A stretch of DNA of 64,000 nt from Nyssa sinensis (taxonomy: Eukaryota > Streptophyta > Magnoliopsida > Cornales > Nyssaceae): contig CM018041.1 in the NCBI GenBank assembly GCA_008638375.1, positions 14,713,716-14,777,715 on the forward strand, read 5' to 3'. Below the pieces are notes generated by a model that saw nothing but the letters and a program-made list of their open reading frames with translations, made no database searches and was not told where the DNA came from. Position numbers and translations under genes: made by a program. Of this stretch, positions 44,701 through 55,862 are shown piece after piece. Positions within the stretch are counted from its first letter, which is position 1, and each line of letters opens with the position of its first letter.

Positions 44701-46914
44701 GCAAGTTTCTATGCAAAAAAGGCCCATTTTGAGATTTTGATAGGCCAAAATGTCGGATATAGGCCTACTGACCCTGAAACCCCATCACACACCTCCTAAA
44801 TGATAAAATATACTTGTACAAACTTACGGCACTCGGTTTGGATGCCCGGTTTGAAACTTTTGCAAGTTTTTGCTCCAAAAAGGCCTATTTTAGGATTTTG
44901 ACTGACCAAAATGCTAGCTATCACCTTACTGACCCCGAAACCTCATCACACACCTCCCAAATGATAAAATAGACTTGCACAAACTTACGGCACTCGGTTC
45001 GGATGCCCGGTCTGAAAATTTTACAAGTTTCTACTCCAAAAAGGCCCATTTTGGGATTTTGACGGACCAAAATATCAGATATAGGCCTACCGACCCTGAA
45101 ACCCCATCACACACCTCCCAAATGATAAAATAGACTTGTAAAAACTTATGGCACTCGGTTTGGATGCCCGGTTTGAAACTTTTGCAAGTTTCTGCTCTAA
45201 AAAGCCCCATTTTGGAGTTTTGACAGACCAAAATGCTAAATATCGCCCTACTGATCCTGAAACCCCATCACACACCTCAAAAATGACAAAATAGACTTGC
45301 ACAAACTTACGGCACTCAGTTCGGATGCCCGGTCTGAAAGTTTTGCAAGTTTCTGCTCCAAAAAGGCCCATTTTGGGATTTTGACGGACCAAAATATCAG
45401 ATATAGGCCTACCGACCCTAAAACCCCATCACACACCTCCCAAATGATAAAATAGACTTGCACAAACTTATGGCACTCGGTTTGGATGCTCGGTCTAAAA
45501 CTTTTACAAGTTTCTGCTCTAAAAAGTCCCATTTTGGGGTTTTGACAAACCAAAATGCTAAATATCGCCCTACTGATCCCGAAACCCCATCACACACCTC
45601 ACAAATGACAAAATAGACTTGCACAAACTTACAGCACTCGGTTCGGATGCCCGGTCTGAAAGTTTTACAAGTTTCTACTCCAAAAAGGCCTATTTTGGAG
45701 TTTTGACAGACCAAAATGCCCTACCGACCCCAAAACCCCATCACACACCTCCGAAATGATAAAATAGACTTGCAAAAACTTACGACACTCAGCTCAGATG
45801 CTCGATTTGAAACTTTTGCAAGTTTCTGCACCAAAAAAGCCCATTTTCGAGTTTTGAAGGACCAAAATGCCAGATATCGGCCTATCGACCCCGACACCCC
45901 ACCACGCACCTCCCAAATGATAAAATAGACTTGCACAAACTTACGGCCCTTAGTTCGGATGCCTGGTTTGAAACTTTTGTAAGGTTGCTGCTTCAAAAAG
46001 GCCCATTTTAGGATTTTGACGGACCAAACTGTCAGATATAGGCCTACCGACCCTGAAACCCCATCACACACCTCCCAAATGATAAAATAGACTTGCACAA
46101 AATTACAGCACTCAGTTCGGATGCTCGGTCTGAAACTTTTACAAGTTTTTGCTTCAAAAAGCCCCATTTTAGGGGTTTTGACAGACCAAAATGCCAGATA
46201 TTTCCCTACCGACCCCAAAACCCCATCACACACCTCATAAATGATAAAATAGACTTGCAAAAACTCACAACAATCTGTTCAGATGCTCGATTTGAAGCTT
46301 TTGCAAGTTTCCACTCCAAAAAGCCCATTTTTGAGTTTTGACGAACCAAATTGTCGGATATCGGCCTACCAACCCCGACACCCCATCACACACCTCAAAA
46401 ATGATAAAATAGACTTGTACAAACTTACAGCACTCAGTTCGGATGCCCGGTTTGAAACTTTTGCAAGTTTCTACTCCAAAAATGCCCATTTTGGGATTTT
46501 GACGGAACCAAAATACCGGATATCGGCCTAACTACCCCGAAACCCCATCACACACCTCAAAAATGATAAAATAGACTTGCACGAACTTATGACACTCGAT
46601 TCGGATCATCCGTTTCAAACTTATGCAACTTTCTGCTCCTAAAATGGCTAATTTGGGGTTTTGACAGACCAAAATGCCGAATATTCGGCCTAACTACATC
46701 GAAACTCCTATCACACACCTCACAAATGATAAAATAGACTTGCACGAACTTACAACATTCGGTTCAGATCACCAGTTTGAAACTTATGCTACTTTATGTC
46801 GTTCTTACTATTTATGCATGTAAAAAAATATATATTCACATTCTATGTTCATATATATATATATATATATATTTAATAAGGGTTCTAATATATATCATTT
46901 GATCTTTATTTCAG
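41780..46914 (+). other. Probable 5.1 kb intron containing the tandem array
   Basis: A consensus donor, TTG|GTAAGT, lies at 41780 directly after the coding part of the second CACTA gene. A TTTATTTCAG acceptor ends at 46914 and is followed by non-repetitive sequence (ATTGATTGAGATTTTTGCGC). The spliced junction gives CCT TGA, a stop, so the last exon may be 3' untranslated. The splice sites are predicted by eye. Confidence 0.5.
41860..46805 (+). repeat. Tandem array, about 31 copies of a 161-bp unit
   Basis: The marker CCCCATCACACACCT recurs about 30 times between 42040 and 46707, with spacing of 151-164 and a mean near 161. Each unit also has AAATGATAAAATAGACTTGC, an ACTCGGTTCGGATGCCCGG-like word and TTTTGCAAGTTTCTGCTCC. 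Interior units are similar to each other; the first (41870-42060) and last two (46540-46805) are more diverged. The array is wholly inside the CACTA element. Minus-strand frames of 60-180 codons come from the unit having few stops on that strand and are not taken as genes. Confidence 0.97.
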
Positions 46915-47234
46915 ATTGATTGAGATTTTTGCGCCTCCATCTTTCTGTTCTGCATCGGGACTTACTATTTTCATTTTTTTTTTTCATGAACAATTGTAGT
47001 TACATTTTCTGAGACTATTTTTTATTTTTGTATTTATTGATAAATTTTATTTTTACAATTGTAAGTAATTAGTATAATATATATATATATGCATTTTTCT
47101 ATTAATATATTTATTTCAGAATATTTGGAATTTTATGGTATATCAGGATGTTTGATTTAGGTTTTAAACAGGAATAAAACCAAAAAAATAACAAATAATA
47201 TAGGTCAAAATATAGGGGCAGGAAAAAAAAAAAA
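46806..47234 (+). other. CACTA 3' region after the array
   Basis: AT-rich sequence with TA runs (46852-46871, 47080-47093) and the probable last exon of the second gene from 46915. It leads to a poly-A-rich stretch at 47221-47235, just before the subterminal repeats. Confidence 0.5.
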
Positions 47235-47705
47235 ACATTTTAGCGACGCACACAAAAGCGTCGCTAACAGTAAAGAAATTATTTTTTAGTGGCGCTTCCT
47301 ATTCGTCGCAAAAGGACGCCAAATATACTATTTGCGACGCACAAAGAGCATTGCTAAAAGTTGGAACCAATACACTATTTGTGACGCTTTATGTGCGTCG
47401 CTAATAGTAGCCATTAGCAACACACAATAACTGTCACTAAAGGGTCTTTTTAGCGATGCCCATTGCGTCCATGTATAGTATTAGCGATGCCCATGCTTGA
47501 TTATTAGCGACATCATATGAACGTCGCTAATAGTTACCTTTAGCGACGCATTCCCATCTGCACGTCGCTAATAGTATTTGCGACACGACTATTAGCGACG
47601 CATGGAGCGACGCCCACATGTGCGTCGCCAAATAGAATTAGCGACGCATGTTACTACTATTAGCGACGCATGTGAGTGTCACTAATAGTGTCTTTTCCTG
47701 TAGTG
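47235..47705 (+). repeat. CACTA right subterminal repeats and TIR
   Basis: The words TTAGCGACGCA, TGCGTCGC and CGTCGCTAATAG occur more than fifteen times in both orientations up to the terminal CCTGTAGTG. The repeats are denser and better preserved than on the left side. Confidence 0.88.
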
Positions 47706-47884
47706 TGTGGTTTTGACATGTTATTTAGTGATTTTTATGGTTATTTGAAGTTTAAAAATAATGAAGTGATAATTTTAAATACATATTATTTTTATTTAAT
47801 ATAAATATAAAAATTAAATAATCAAATATATAAAAGATATGTAATTTCTTAAATAACTTTATTTAATATACTTATATATTTAAG
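47706..47884. other. AT-rich interior of the Mutator-like element, right part
   Basis: The first bases, TGT, are the CACTA duplication. No gene is visible before the right inverted arm begins. Confidence 0.6.
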
Positions 47885-48215
47885 CCTTTAAAAAGAGTGT
47901 AAGATTTATAAACCTTTAAAAAGAGTGTAAGACTTACAAGCCTTTAAAAAGCTTCTAAACTTACAAGTCTTTAAAAGACTTCTAAGACTTATAAGCTTTT
48001 ATCTAATATCAAATTATTAAGTTAATTAAAGGCGTCTAAGATTAAGAAACATTTTAAAAACGTCTAAGATTAACAAGCTTTTGGCAAAAAATTTCCTAAA
48101 AGACGTCTAACACTTATTCGCTTTAAAAAATGCATGTATCCAAAAAGCAAATTGAAACATGCTTGAATCAAGGTTAATAAATTTTAAAAAGTCCCGGGTC
48201 GGGTCAAAAATCCCC
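47885..48215 (-). repeat. Right TIR arm of the Mutator-like element
   Basis: Read on the minus strand it starts GGGGATTTTTGACCCGACCC and then follows the left arm through AGCATGTTTCAA, GGAAATTTTTTGCCAAA and CCTTTAATTAACTT, with the same kind of internal GTAAGTCTTA units. The tip is followed by CATTGAAA. Confidence 0.75.
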
Positions 48216-48223
48216 CATTGAAA

Positions 48224-51200
48224 CAAAACAACAAATATGCCCCCACAAACTCATTGCCACCATTTCATCATTACAATTTAGGGCACTCTTGCATGAGCTT
48301 GTGGTTATAGATTTGGGCCATGAGGTCAGGCATGATCCGCAATTGGAGGGAAAAAGAAAATTCTCTACAACGGTTGTTTGGATGTGGCTCCATGACCGAC
48401 ATCACTGTGGGACTCATGAAGGAAATTACTGGGAAAAAAAAAACTGTACAACAGTTGTACAGGTACGGCTATATATGATGGCGAGCATCACAGGCCGACC
48501 CACAAGGATCCCACGGCCATAATGAGATCAGAATAGCTGTCATATAATGCATTATTACTAGTTTTTGATGCATTATATTGAAGATTGTGTACCATGTAAT
48601 TTAAAGCCAACAAACATCATTAAAATTTAAATTTCATTACCAAACAAGGAATTCAAAACAACCCAGATTTAACCTATGAACAAGTTGTTTAAGTAACAGT
48701 ACAACTGTGGTCCCTTATAATGGGTACATTGTGATCATCCAATTTTGGTTTCATTTGCTTTCTGTGAGATCTTAGAGTAAAGACACCATCAAATATCTTG
48801 GTACAACTCGATCTATTAAATGATATTTATGCTCTTTCATGTCAAAATCTATGTAAAATACAACTAAATATGGGGACCATGAATTTTTTTTTTCTTTTCC
48901 AGGTGGCCCCCAATCATGATCGCAATTATTGCATTATATCGATGAGAATTGGATCGTATATGGTGCACCTCCATGCGCAGCGTTAACCTAGCCTCGAACA
49001 TGAGAATTTGGTACAAAAATTTGTGAGCTGGTACGAGTTTGCCAGAATTACATAAGGGGGACCATGAAGTGTTTTATCCCTTAATTTTGATATAAAGGGT
49101 ATGAAAAACACAAGAAGATAAAGCAGTTTTGATTGTAAACTGAAATGCATGTATCAAACATCAACTAGTGTACTAATAGATGCCAACAATATTTTGTCCA
49201 TGCATAAAGCTGATTGGCCTCAGTTGTAGAGGAGAGACCGGCCCTATGAGGCAACTTGGATTAATTATCTTATTCTTCTGTAAAAGTTTTTGATATATGG
49301 TCATCTTTTTGTGTGTAGCTGTGTGTCTCTTCTGCATTCAATTAACACCACCAATATATATATATACACACACACACATACATACATCTATATATGTAGT
49401 TTCAGTGTAAATACCAACTTTTTTCCTTAAAATGAAGTTGTACATATAAGAGATTAGTTGCATTGACATAAACTTCTGCTGAATGCTTGTGTTTATAACA
49501 TTTGGTTAAGACGAATTCCAGCATTTGGAGAAGAGAAGCTATCACTGAAATGGAGCTTTTTTTGAAAATCTCCCGAACTTGTGAGACTGAAAGTAGCTGG
49601 TTAGAAGAATATCAGGAACACTTTTGAAAATTGGCTCTTGTGCTTGCACTGGGATATCCCTAGTTTTATTTTTTCTTTAGTTCATCATTGATTGTTTTCT
49701 GCCTTCTTGTCTCTGTATAGTTTGCTTCTGGTTTAGCCTTGGCTTAGGAGGATTTTCCTTTATTTTGTTTTGGAAATGTTTGCCATTTTATTCAAGTGAA
49801 AGCGGAAAGAATATACAGAAACCTCCCTAAGAGGGAGGTAGAAAAGAAACAACCTAGCCAGGCTAGGAAAACTAATACATCAATGAGAAACGCAGAGGAA
49901 AATCCTATCAGATAGACCTAGACCCAAGCAGACTTCCCAGTTTTCATAGGTATTAGGAACCTTTTTCCAAGAGGATATTATCATTCTTAAGGCATCCATA
50001 ATCTCATTGGACAGATTCTCAGCAGACTTCTTAATCTTCTTGGACAGATTTTCCTTTGTTTTTGTTAAGCTGGGCTGCTGCATTTTTCTCTCTCGCTTGT
50101 TCTTGTACATTCTTTCTTTAATTATCTATACAATATGCTTACTTACCCAAAAATAAAAATTAAAAGATAAAAAATAAATACAGAAACATAAATCCAATAT
50201 TAATCTCTCAACCTTGTAAGACTCAGACCAACATAGTGAATGAACAAACGAGACTGTTTTTAAAATGTTGGTCCCTTTTCTGTTTCTCACCTTAGCTCAG
50301 CCTCCATTACCAACAAATTTCAGCTAGATGGTTTTCAACTCTCTGTAAATACACTCACTTGTGTTTTCAGCCCATGATGGGATGTAGGAATAATATTTCA
50401 TTCGGTTCTCCCATATGCTGAAACCTCAATTTCAAAGTATTCAACATTATGATTATTTCATTATAGAATTAATCATATAGTACTAATACAAGTTCTTGAC
50501 ATGAACTTTATAAATCATTATGAAAAATAGGTCTCTATAGTATGCAAATTAGAGGGGAAAAAAATGAAAACAAAATAGAAAAGAAAAAGTACGCGCAATA
50601 AATTTTTACCAAAACTTTACTGCAACATTATGGTCAATTCAGCGAGCTCCACTTTTTCCAATAAGAAACAAAATATTTTACAGATGTTTTGAAACTAAAA
50701 ACTAATGTCAAATGGTCAGATGATAATGAACTCCAAATCCTACTATAACAAATATTAGGAAAAAGAATTTCTATAAAGAAATTGCATTTTAGAAAATAAA
50801 TAAATTTTCTTTTGCTATTTTGGATTGTAACTCACTTCATTATCACTGAAACTGCATAAAGTATGGTTGGCAGTGTCAAACAGCCCTGTCAACCAGGGGT
50901 ATTATGTATTGATTTTCATTGGCTTTATACCCTCCATAGTTATCTAGGGATTGCAAAAGACTTTATTGACAATAGCAGCCATCCTTTTCAAATAAAAGGC
51001 TCCGCAGTTCCACTAGTACTAGGGGAAAAAAAAAAAAGAGTTTATGCAATTTGTCTTTAACTGCATGCATAACATAATGTCGCAATTTTCAGAACTGTTC
51101 TACTGCAAGATGCCTTTAATTTAGGTGGCCTCGTTGTTTCGTAAGAGAGAGAGAGAGATGAATATGTGCTTGCATACAATTATATACCCTGGAAGTGAAT

Positions 51201-54117
51201 ATAGAGACAACAGAATTAGGTGAATTTAAACAATCTAAATAGATGAGTGTGAAAGAAAATGCATTAAAACTACAAAGATGAGTGAATGACCACTTTTGGA
51301 CTGATGCTCTTTTTGTCTGATATTTTTTTTTCCTTTTGTTATGAATTTAGTTTATGTCCTATAATTCTGAATTTTTTTTTCTAAAGTTTCAGTTATAAAT
51401 TTCAAAACATGCAATTGCAGAGAAGAAAGAAAAATAAAAATTTGTAGTCAACTATATAAGTTCTTTTATGTTGCCTTTGATTGCCAAAAGACTTAGGAAA
51501 GAGATGTAAATAAGAATTTTAGGATAGACTTGAAGGGGCACCCATGAGTTTCAAGGTTCTATTTTCCAAATCTGATGATTTCTGAGCATAAGTAACTGTT
51601 TGTCACCCTTTCCCTTGTATATCTTACTAGTGTTTGTTCTTAATAAAATTTTACTTACCGGAAAAACAATATTCCAACCATGTGAAGAAAGTAGAATGCC
51701 CTTTTCATAACTCACCATTGTCGGTACTGAAAAGAAATAATAAAATTTTAATCAGAGACATTCAGTAGAGGTGAATAAACACCATTTTTTTTTATTATTT
51801 GAATGTGAAATTTTAAGAGTTAAGACTGGTAATATCATTTCTCAAAACATGAACTAGTAACAATCATAAGACAAAATGTAACAATGAAAGTAATTTTCAG
51901 CAACATTCTAATTATATATAATACTATCAAGAAATGTAAGTTTCAACTATAAAATACATAAACATATACTTCAAAGGAAAGGTACACATAAAGGTTCAAC
52001 TATAAAATACATAAACATATTTCAAAAGAAATTACGGTACATATAAAGGTTACTGATCTAAGGTTCTGGCTGTAAATTGTAGCCACAATATAGCTGGGAT
52101 AAGATGTAAATCCAGATCTGACTGAGAGATTTGCATATACATTTGCATTATTTGCATACACCCAAAAGAAATTTGACTTATATGGATCTTTTCAAACTAA
52201 AGATTGATTTACCATGATCACATCGTACTAGCTAGCGAACGTTGTCATTCCTCCATGTTTGTGGACCTTCCGGAAAAGATTCGTTACCCTTCCATTAGTT
52301 TGGCCATGACATAACAGTTCTTGGCTCATAACCTTTCCAAATGACAAAGCATCAGATTTTTTTCTTCACTTCCATGGCTAATAAAGGAGAAAGCATGTCA
52401 AAATCATAATCACCAGTTCAAGCTCCTGTGCCTGGAGCCTCAGCTAAGCTATGATTAAATGTCAAATGCACCTAAGAACACTTCAATGATAACTTCATAG
52501 AGCCACTGTAATCATTCTTCCTGACCTATATATGTCTCTAATTTTCTTAGGGAGGAAAGTTCAAGGTAATGCAATTCTAGAATTTTTATCTCTCTTCAGT
52601 CACAACAACTCCCATTTGAATATCTATCAATAGGGGATTTTTAATCCTTACCCTAAGGAATTACAATAACTTCTGATATAATTTGTTGCTTCCTTTCCTG
52701 CCTAACAAAGCCCATAAAAAAATCCATCTGAAAATTTTTTTTTATAGTCAAACTATATCAAGGTATAATTCATGTTTGTTTAGCATTAATTTTGTTCTTA
52801 TCTGTGTTTTTATGGTTGTAATATGTCAGTGTGTGCATGCATGCTTTTGTATATGTGTACTATTATGCCTTTAGATCCTTCATAGAATCTTAAAATTGCC
52901 ATTTGTTGAAAGGTTTCTTGAATAAACTCAAAAAGATGAGGGCCCTAACAAAAGTACGTAAAAAATCACAACAATAAACCCTAAGCCAAAAACAAGAATA
53001 TTTTGAATATGTCTAACTAGAGAGTACAACAGAATCTCCCACAAATATAGAGTTTACACTCCTAAATACCGTGAAGATTTTATTCTTCTTTCTTTTATTT
53101 TTAACTATTGTAAAAGCACTCAGAAAGATGGGTAATTAGAAGTATAAAAGGAACCAAGAAAGTGAGATAAAATAGCCCATCCAGAAGAAGCTTTCATGGA
53201 TTGATCAGTGTGTGTCTGTGTATGATCCTACAATCCATATATATGTCAAGGAAGAATGGATGGAGATGGAAGTCTCAGATTATAACTTATGTACATGTGA
53301 AGGAAGAATTAATCAAACCATATATAGCATTCATTCATTGAATTTCTCAATTAGTAATTACTTGTTAAGCAATTGGCTGAGAGTATGTTCTTTGTAATAC
53401 TCAAACAGACATAAACACAAACACAAACACTTCCATCAAGCTATTAAAATGGGGGACAAGTGTTAAAGTAAGCTAATCATTGCAGTGACAATGTAACATC
53501 ATCCCACAATGGTTCTCATTGAAGTTCACAGAGAAGCTCCAAGTTTTTAAAATTCAATCCTCCTCAGACAGAACACTTGGAAAAATCCCCAAATACAAAA
53601 AAACAATCCTAAATTTCTCATTATAAACAAAGCCCTAAACTTCATTAACATATTGGGTTTATGAGTTTGTGTGTGCATATATACATACCTATAGAACAAA
53701 GGCCTAAATTTCACTCAAACATTGGGCTCATATAATAATACAATGATATGCATATGTATGCATTTTTTACGTTTGTGTATTATCAAATACTCATAAAACA
53801 GAATAACATAGAGACTAGGCTTAGTTCCCCTCACCTTTGTTTCGATTTCAATTCCCTTTACTTAATAGCTTCTTCTATTTCTTGCAAAGTTCCCCTCACC
53901 TTTGTTAGCATTCCAATAATCTTTGTGAAATAGTACCTTCCTTTCACTTTAGCTGCTTCTATATTTTCTTCAAATGGAAGATATTGAAATCCATCTAACA
54001 TTGAAAAGCTGCAAAATCATTCACCAAAAAAAGAAAAAGCTGCAAAATCCATCAAAAGCATGCACATAAAATACCTCTAAATTAATGAATAAAGGACTGA
54101 TGAGGGAAATGACTCAC
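48224..54117. other. Mostly unique-looking non-coding interval
   Basis: I see no transposon protein and no convincing ORF in nearly 6 kb. Weak items: CA/TA microsatellites near 49355-49385; a possible retroposed fragment at 49790-50160 ending in TTACTTACCCAAAAATAAAA; and a similar TTTTACTTACCGG end near 51655. Because a candidate exon on the minus strand lies at 54118-54282, parts of this interval may be introns or later exons of that gene, but I could not confirm any. Confidence 0.4.
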
Positions 54118-54282
54118 CTTTCTTATATCAATGGAAAGGAAACGTAACCTAGTCTCCACTTTCTCCATCTTCTGAGTATAGTCATCGATTGCTGATGCAG
54201 CATCATCAAGATTCTCACTTCCAAACTTTAGGCAGTCATCAGACCACCACCCATTTGCATGTGAATCTTGATGATGCCGCAC
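54118..54282 (-). CDS. Candidate internal exon of an unidentified host gene
   Basis: On the minus strand a 165-bp open stretch is bracketed by an acceptor (GTTTGCAG, ending at 54283) and a strong donor (AAG|GTGAGT, intron from 54117). It is exactly 55 codons, phase 0 at both ends. It encodes VRHHQDSHANGWWSDDCL, then KFGSENLDDAASAIDDYT and QKMEKVETRLRFLSIDIRK. The second half looks helical and charged, like a coiled coil. It has balanced codon use and no stops, unlike the decayed transposon pieces around it. I do not recognise the protein. No neighbouring exon was confirmed, so it could also be a lone captured or pseudogenised exon. Confidence 0.5.
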
Positions 54283-55862
54283 CTGCAAACGACAACTCTT
54301 GATCAATTCATGCATGATAGGAAGGGGTTACACTCATTCACATATTTGGAATAGAAGTTGTAAGGAACTAATCAAATGGCAATAGCAAAAAACAGTAAAG
54401 GAGGAAAATAAAATAAGGATAGAGACTAGCACTAGGATTTATATATACGTCTTTCAATTCATGACCACGAGCATGTGCAAACGTGGCAACTTACTAATGG
54501 TTTAAAGGTAACACACTGACCCAAAGGAACCCTAAAACAGTACAATCCCAAAAAATTAAAAAATTAAAAATAAAAATTTAAGCAAACAGATATGAAAGCA
54601 ACTTTCTTTCTTGTCTTTTCTTTTTTAAATTCCTCCAAATTAATACTTCATGTCAAATAGAAAGGGAAAAAAGAAACTATTTTGAGTAGTTCATGGATTT
54701 TGGGTTTGTGGGTCAGATTTTTCCAATGAGTTCCTGAAAAAACACCATTGAAAGACAACCCTAGTGTAATATTCCGATGAAAGAAAAACCTAAAATCTAC
54801 TGGACAGATGGGATAAGTCAGAAGCAAAAGCCTTAAAAGAAGAACAAACTTAGGGAGAATGGGATGTTACAGTCATGAAGAGTCCATAACTAGAAGACGT
54901 GTATATATATATATATATATATCTCGAAAAGGTGGCAAAACATAGGGGCAGAGAAGAAAAATAATTACTTCCGGCGACAACGTGCCGGATATCTGACTTC
55001 TCTTGCAAAGATCCGCGGGTGAGAGAGCGGGAGATGGGGGGAGGTAGGGAAGCGTACTAATATGCACACACGCTATCAGTTGGAGTCCTTTATAAGCTGT
55101 GGTATGTGCACCCGACCGACCTGAGGTGAGAATTGAAGATAGGAAAATTTTGAATTTACTATTATACCACTGCACCTAACGTGCTTTCTCTTTGTCATTT
55201 TCATTTTTTTAATAAGCAAGTTGTTAGCTGTTACTTACCAGCTCATTTTTTGCAGCAAAATGAAAATGACAAACCCCCCAAAAAATGACAGATTGTTTTG
55301 TTTTGTTTACAATACTGTTGGCTTGGAAACTTGAAAATTTTTTAATATTTTTTTTGGGTAAGTAATCAAAAAAATTCATTTTTAACAACATAATAAAAAT
55401 GAGTAACCAAAAATCTTACCGAGACCACCTATTTTGTTTTGGTTTGATTTGTTTGTAATGGTTGCTTAGAAACCTAAATCTAATTAAGTTTTTATATATT
55501 ACTCGCTTTAAATGAGTTGAGAAAAAGTGAGGTTTAAGTTAAGTTGTAGTTTGAATAAGTTAGTTGTGGAAAAGAAATATTTTTGAATTAAGTTAGTTAG
55601 TAATTGAATAATTTATTTGATAAGTGCTTAAATGATATTGTAGTGTTCGAATCAGTTATTAATAAATATCACTAGGTTACTTTTTAAAAAAGTTCTACTG
55701 GAATTACTTTTTGAAAAAGTTTGTTTTGGGTTAAATGCAGATCTATTGAGTGCGGCTAATTAGTCGAATCAAATACTTAACAAATTAGAAAATTTCATTT
55801 TGAACTTGAAAAAGTCATTAAGTGTGGTCTATAAGTTGAACCAAACATAGCCATATTCTTCT
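54283..55862 (-). other. Interval upstream of the candidate exon
   Basis: A TA microsatellite occupies about 54901-54922. A GC-richer patch at 54960-55060 lies downstream (minus strand) of a TATA-like box, and could be a first, untranslated exon. From about 55200 to 55862 the sequence is AT-rich; its end, TTGAACCAAACATAGCC, resembles the tip of small DNA transposons (MITEs), but no partner end was found. Confidence 0.35.
55090..55098 (-). promoter_or_regulatory. Possible TATA box for the minus-strand candidate gene
   Basis: The minus strand reads CAGCTTATAAAGGACTCC here, followed about 30 bases on by a pyrimidine-rich, less AT-rich leader (CTTCCCTACCTCCCCCC). It lies 0.8 kb upstream of the candidate exon. 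Confidence 0.35.

Larger units (their letters stand above)
29783..47705 (+). mobile_element. CACTA (En/Spm) transposon, 17.9 kb
   Basis: The left end is CACTACAAAAAAATAGC and the right end, read inward on the minus strand, is CACTACAGGAAAAGAC. The flanks are TGT on both sides (29780-29782, 47706-47708), the 3-bp duplication of CACTA elements. Both ends have subterminal repeats built on TTAGCGACGCA. Inside, on the plus strand, are a TNP2-type transposase and then a Ptta/En/Spm-type gene, the expected order. A solo LTR is inserted in the transposase and a 31-copy tandem array lies near the 3' end. All genes carry stops or shifts, so it is not autonomous, but its ends look usable. Confidence 0.95.
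28640..48215. mobile_element. Mutator-like element (non-autonomous) carrying nested insertions
   Basis: Two inverted arms, 28640-28985 and 47885-48215, match at roughly four bases in five. They start with A-TTTTT-GACC at both outer ends (GGGGATTTTTGACC on the right) and are bordered by an 8-bp direct repeat. Long TIRs with an 8-9-bp duplication point to the Mutator superfamily. Without the CACTA insertion the element would be about 1.65 kb of AT-rich sequence with no MURA-like transposase, so it would depend on an autonomous relative. Two chance inverted copies of one repeat is the alternative. Confidence 0.65.

Noticed and set aside
45721..46260. 179-codon minus-strand frame as a protein gene
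   Set aside because: It is three successive array units read through. The same peptides recur in many frames and copies and no start, promoter or family supports a gene.
41860..46805. CRISPR-like appearance of regularly spaced repeats
   Set aside because: The whole 161-bp unit repeats, with no unique spacers between short repeats, and the setting is a plant CACTA transposon. It is a tandem array.
52230..52400. Possible last exon on the minus strand (LCHGQTNGRVTNLFRKVHKH)
   Set aside because: The frame cannot be joined to the good-looking acceptor at about 52380 without an early stop, so I could not support it as an exon of the gene at 54118-54282.
54873..55175. 100-codon minus-strand frame near the candidate promoter
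   Set aside because: It runs over the TATA-like box and a (TA)n repeat (IYIYIYT) and has no recognisable domain; more likely promoter, leader and intron.
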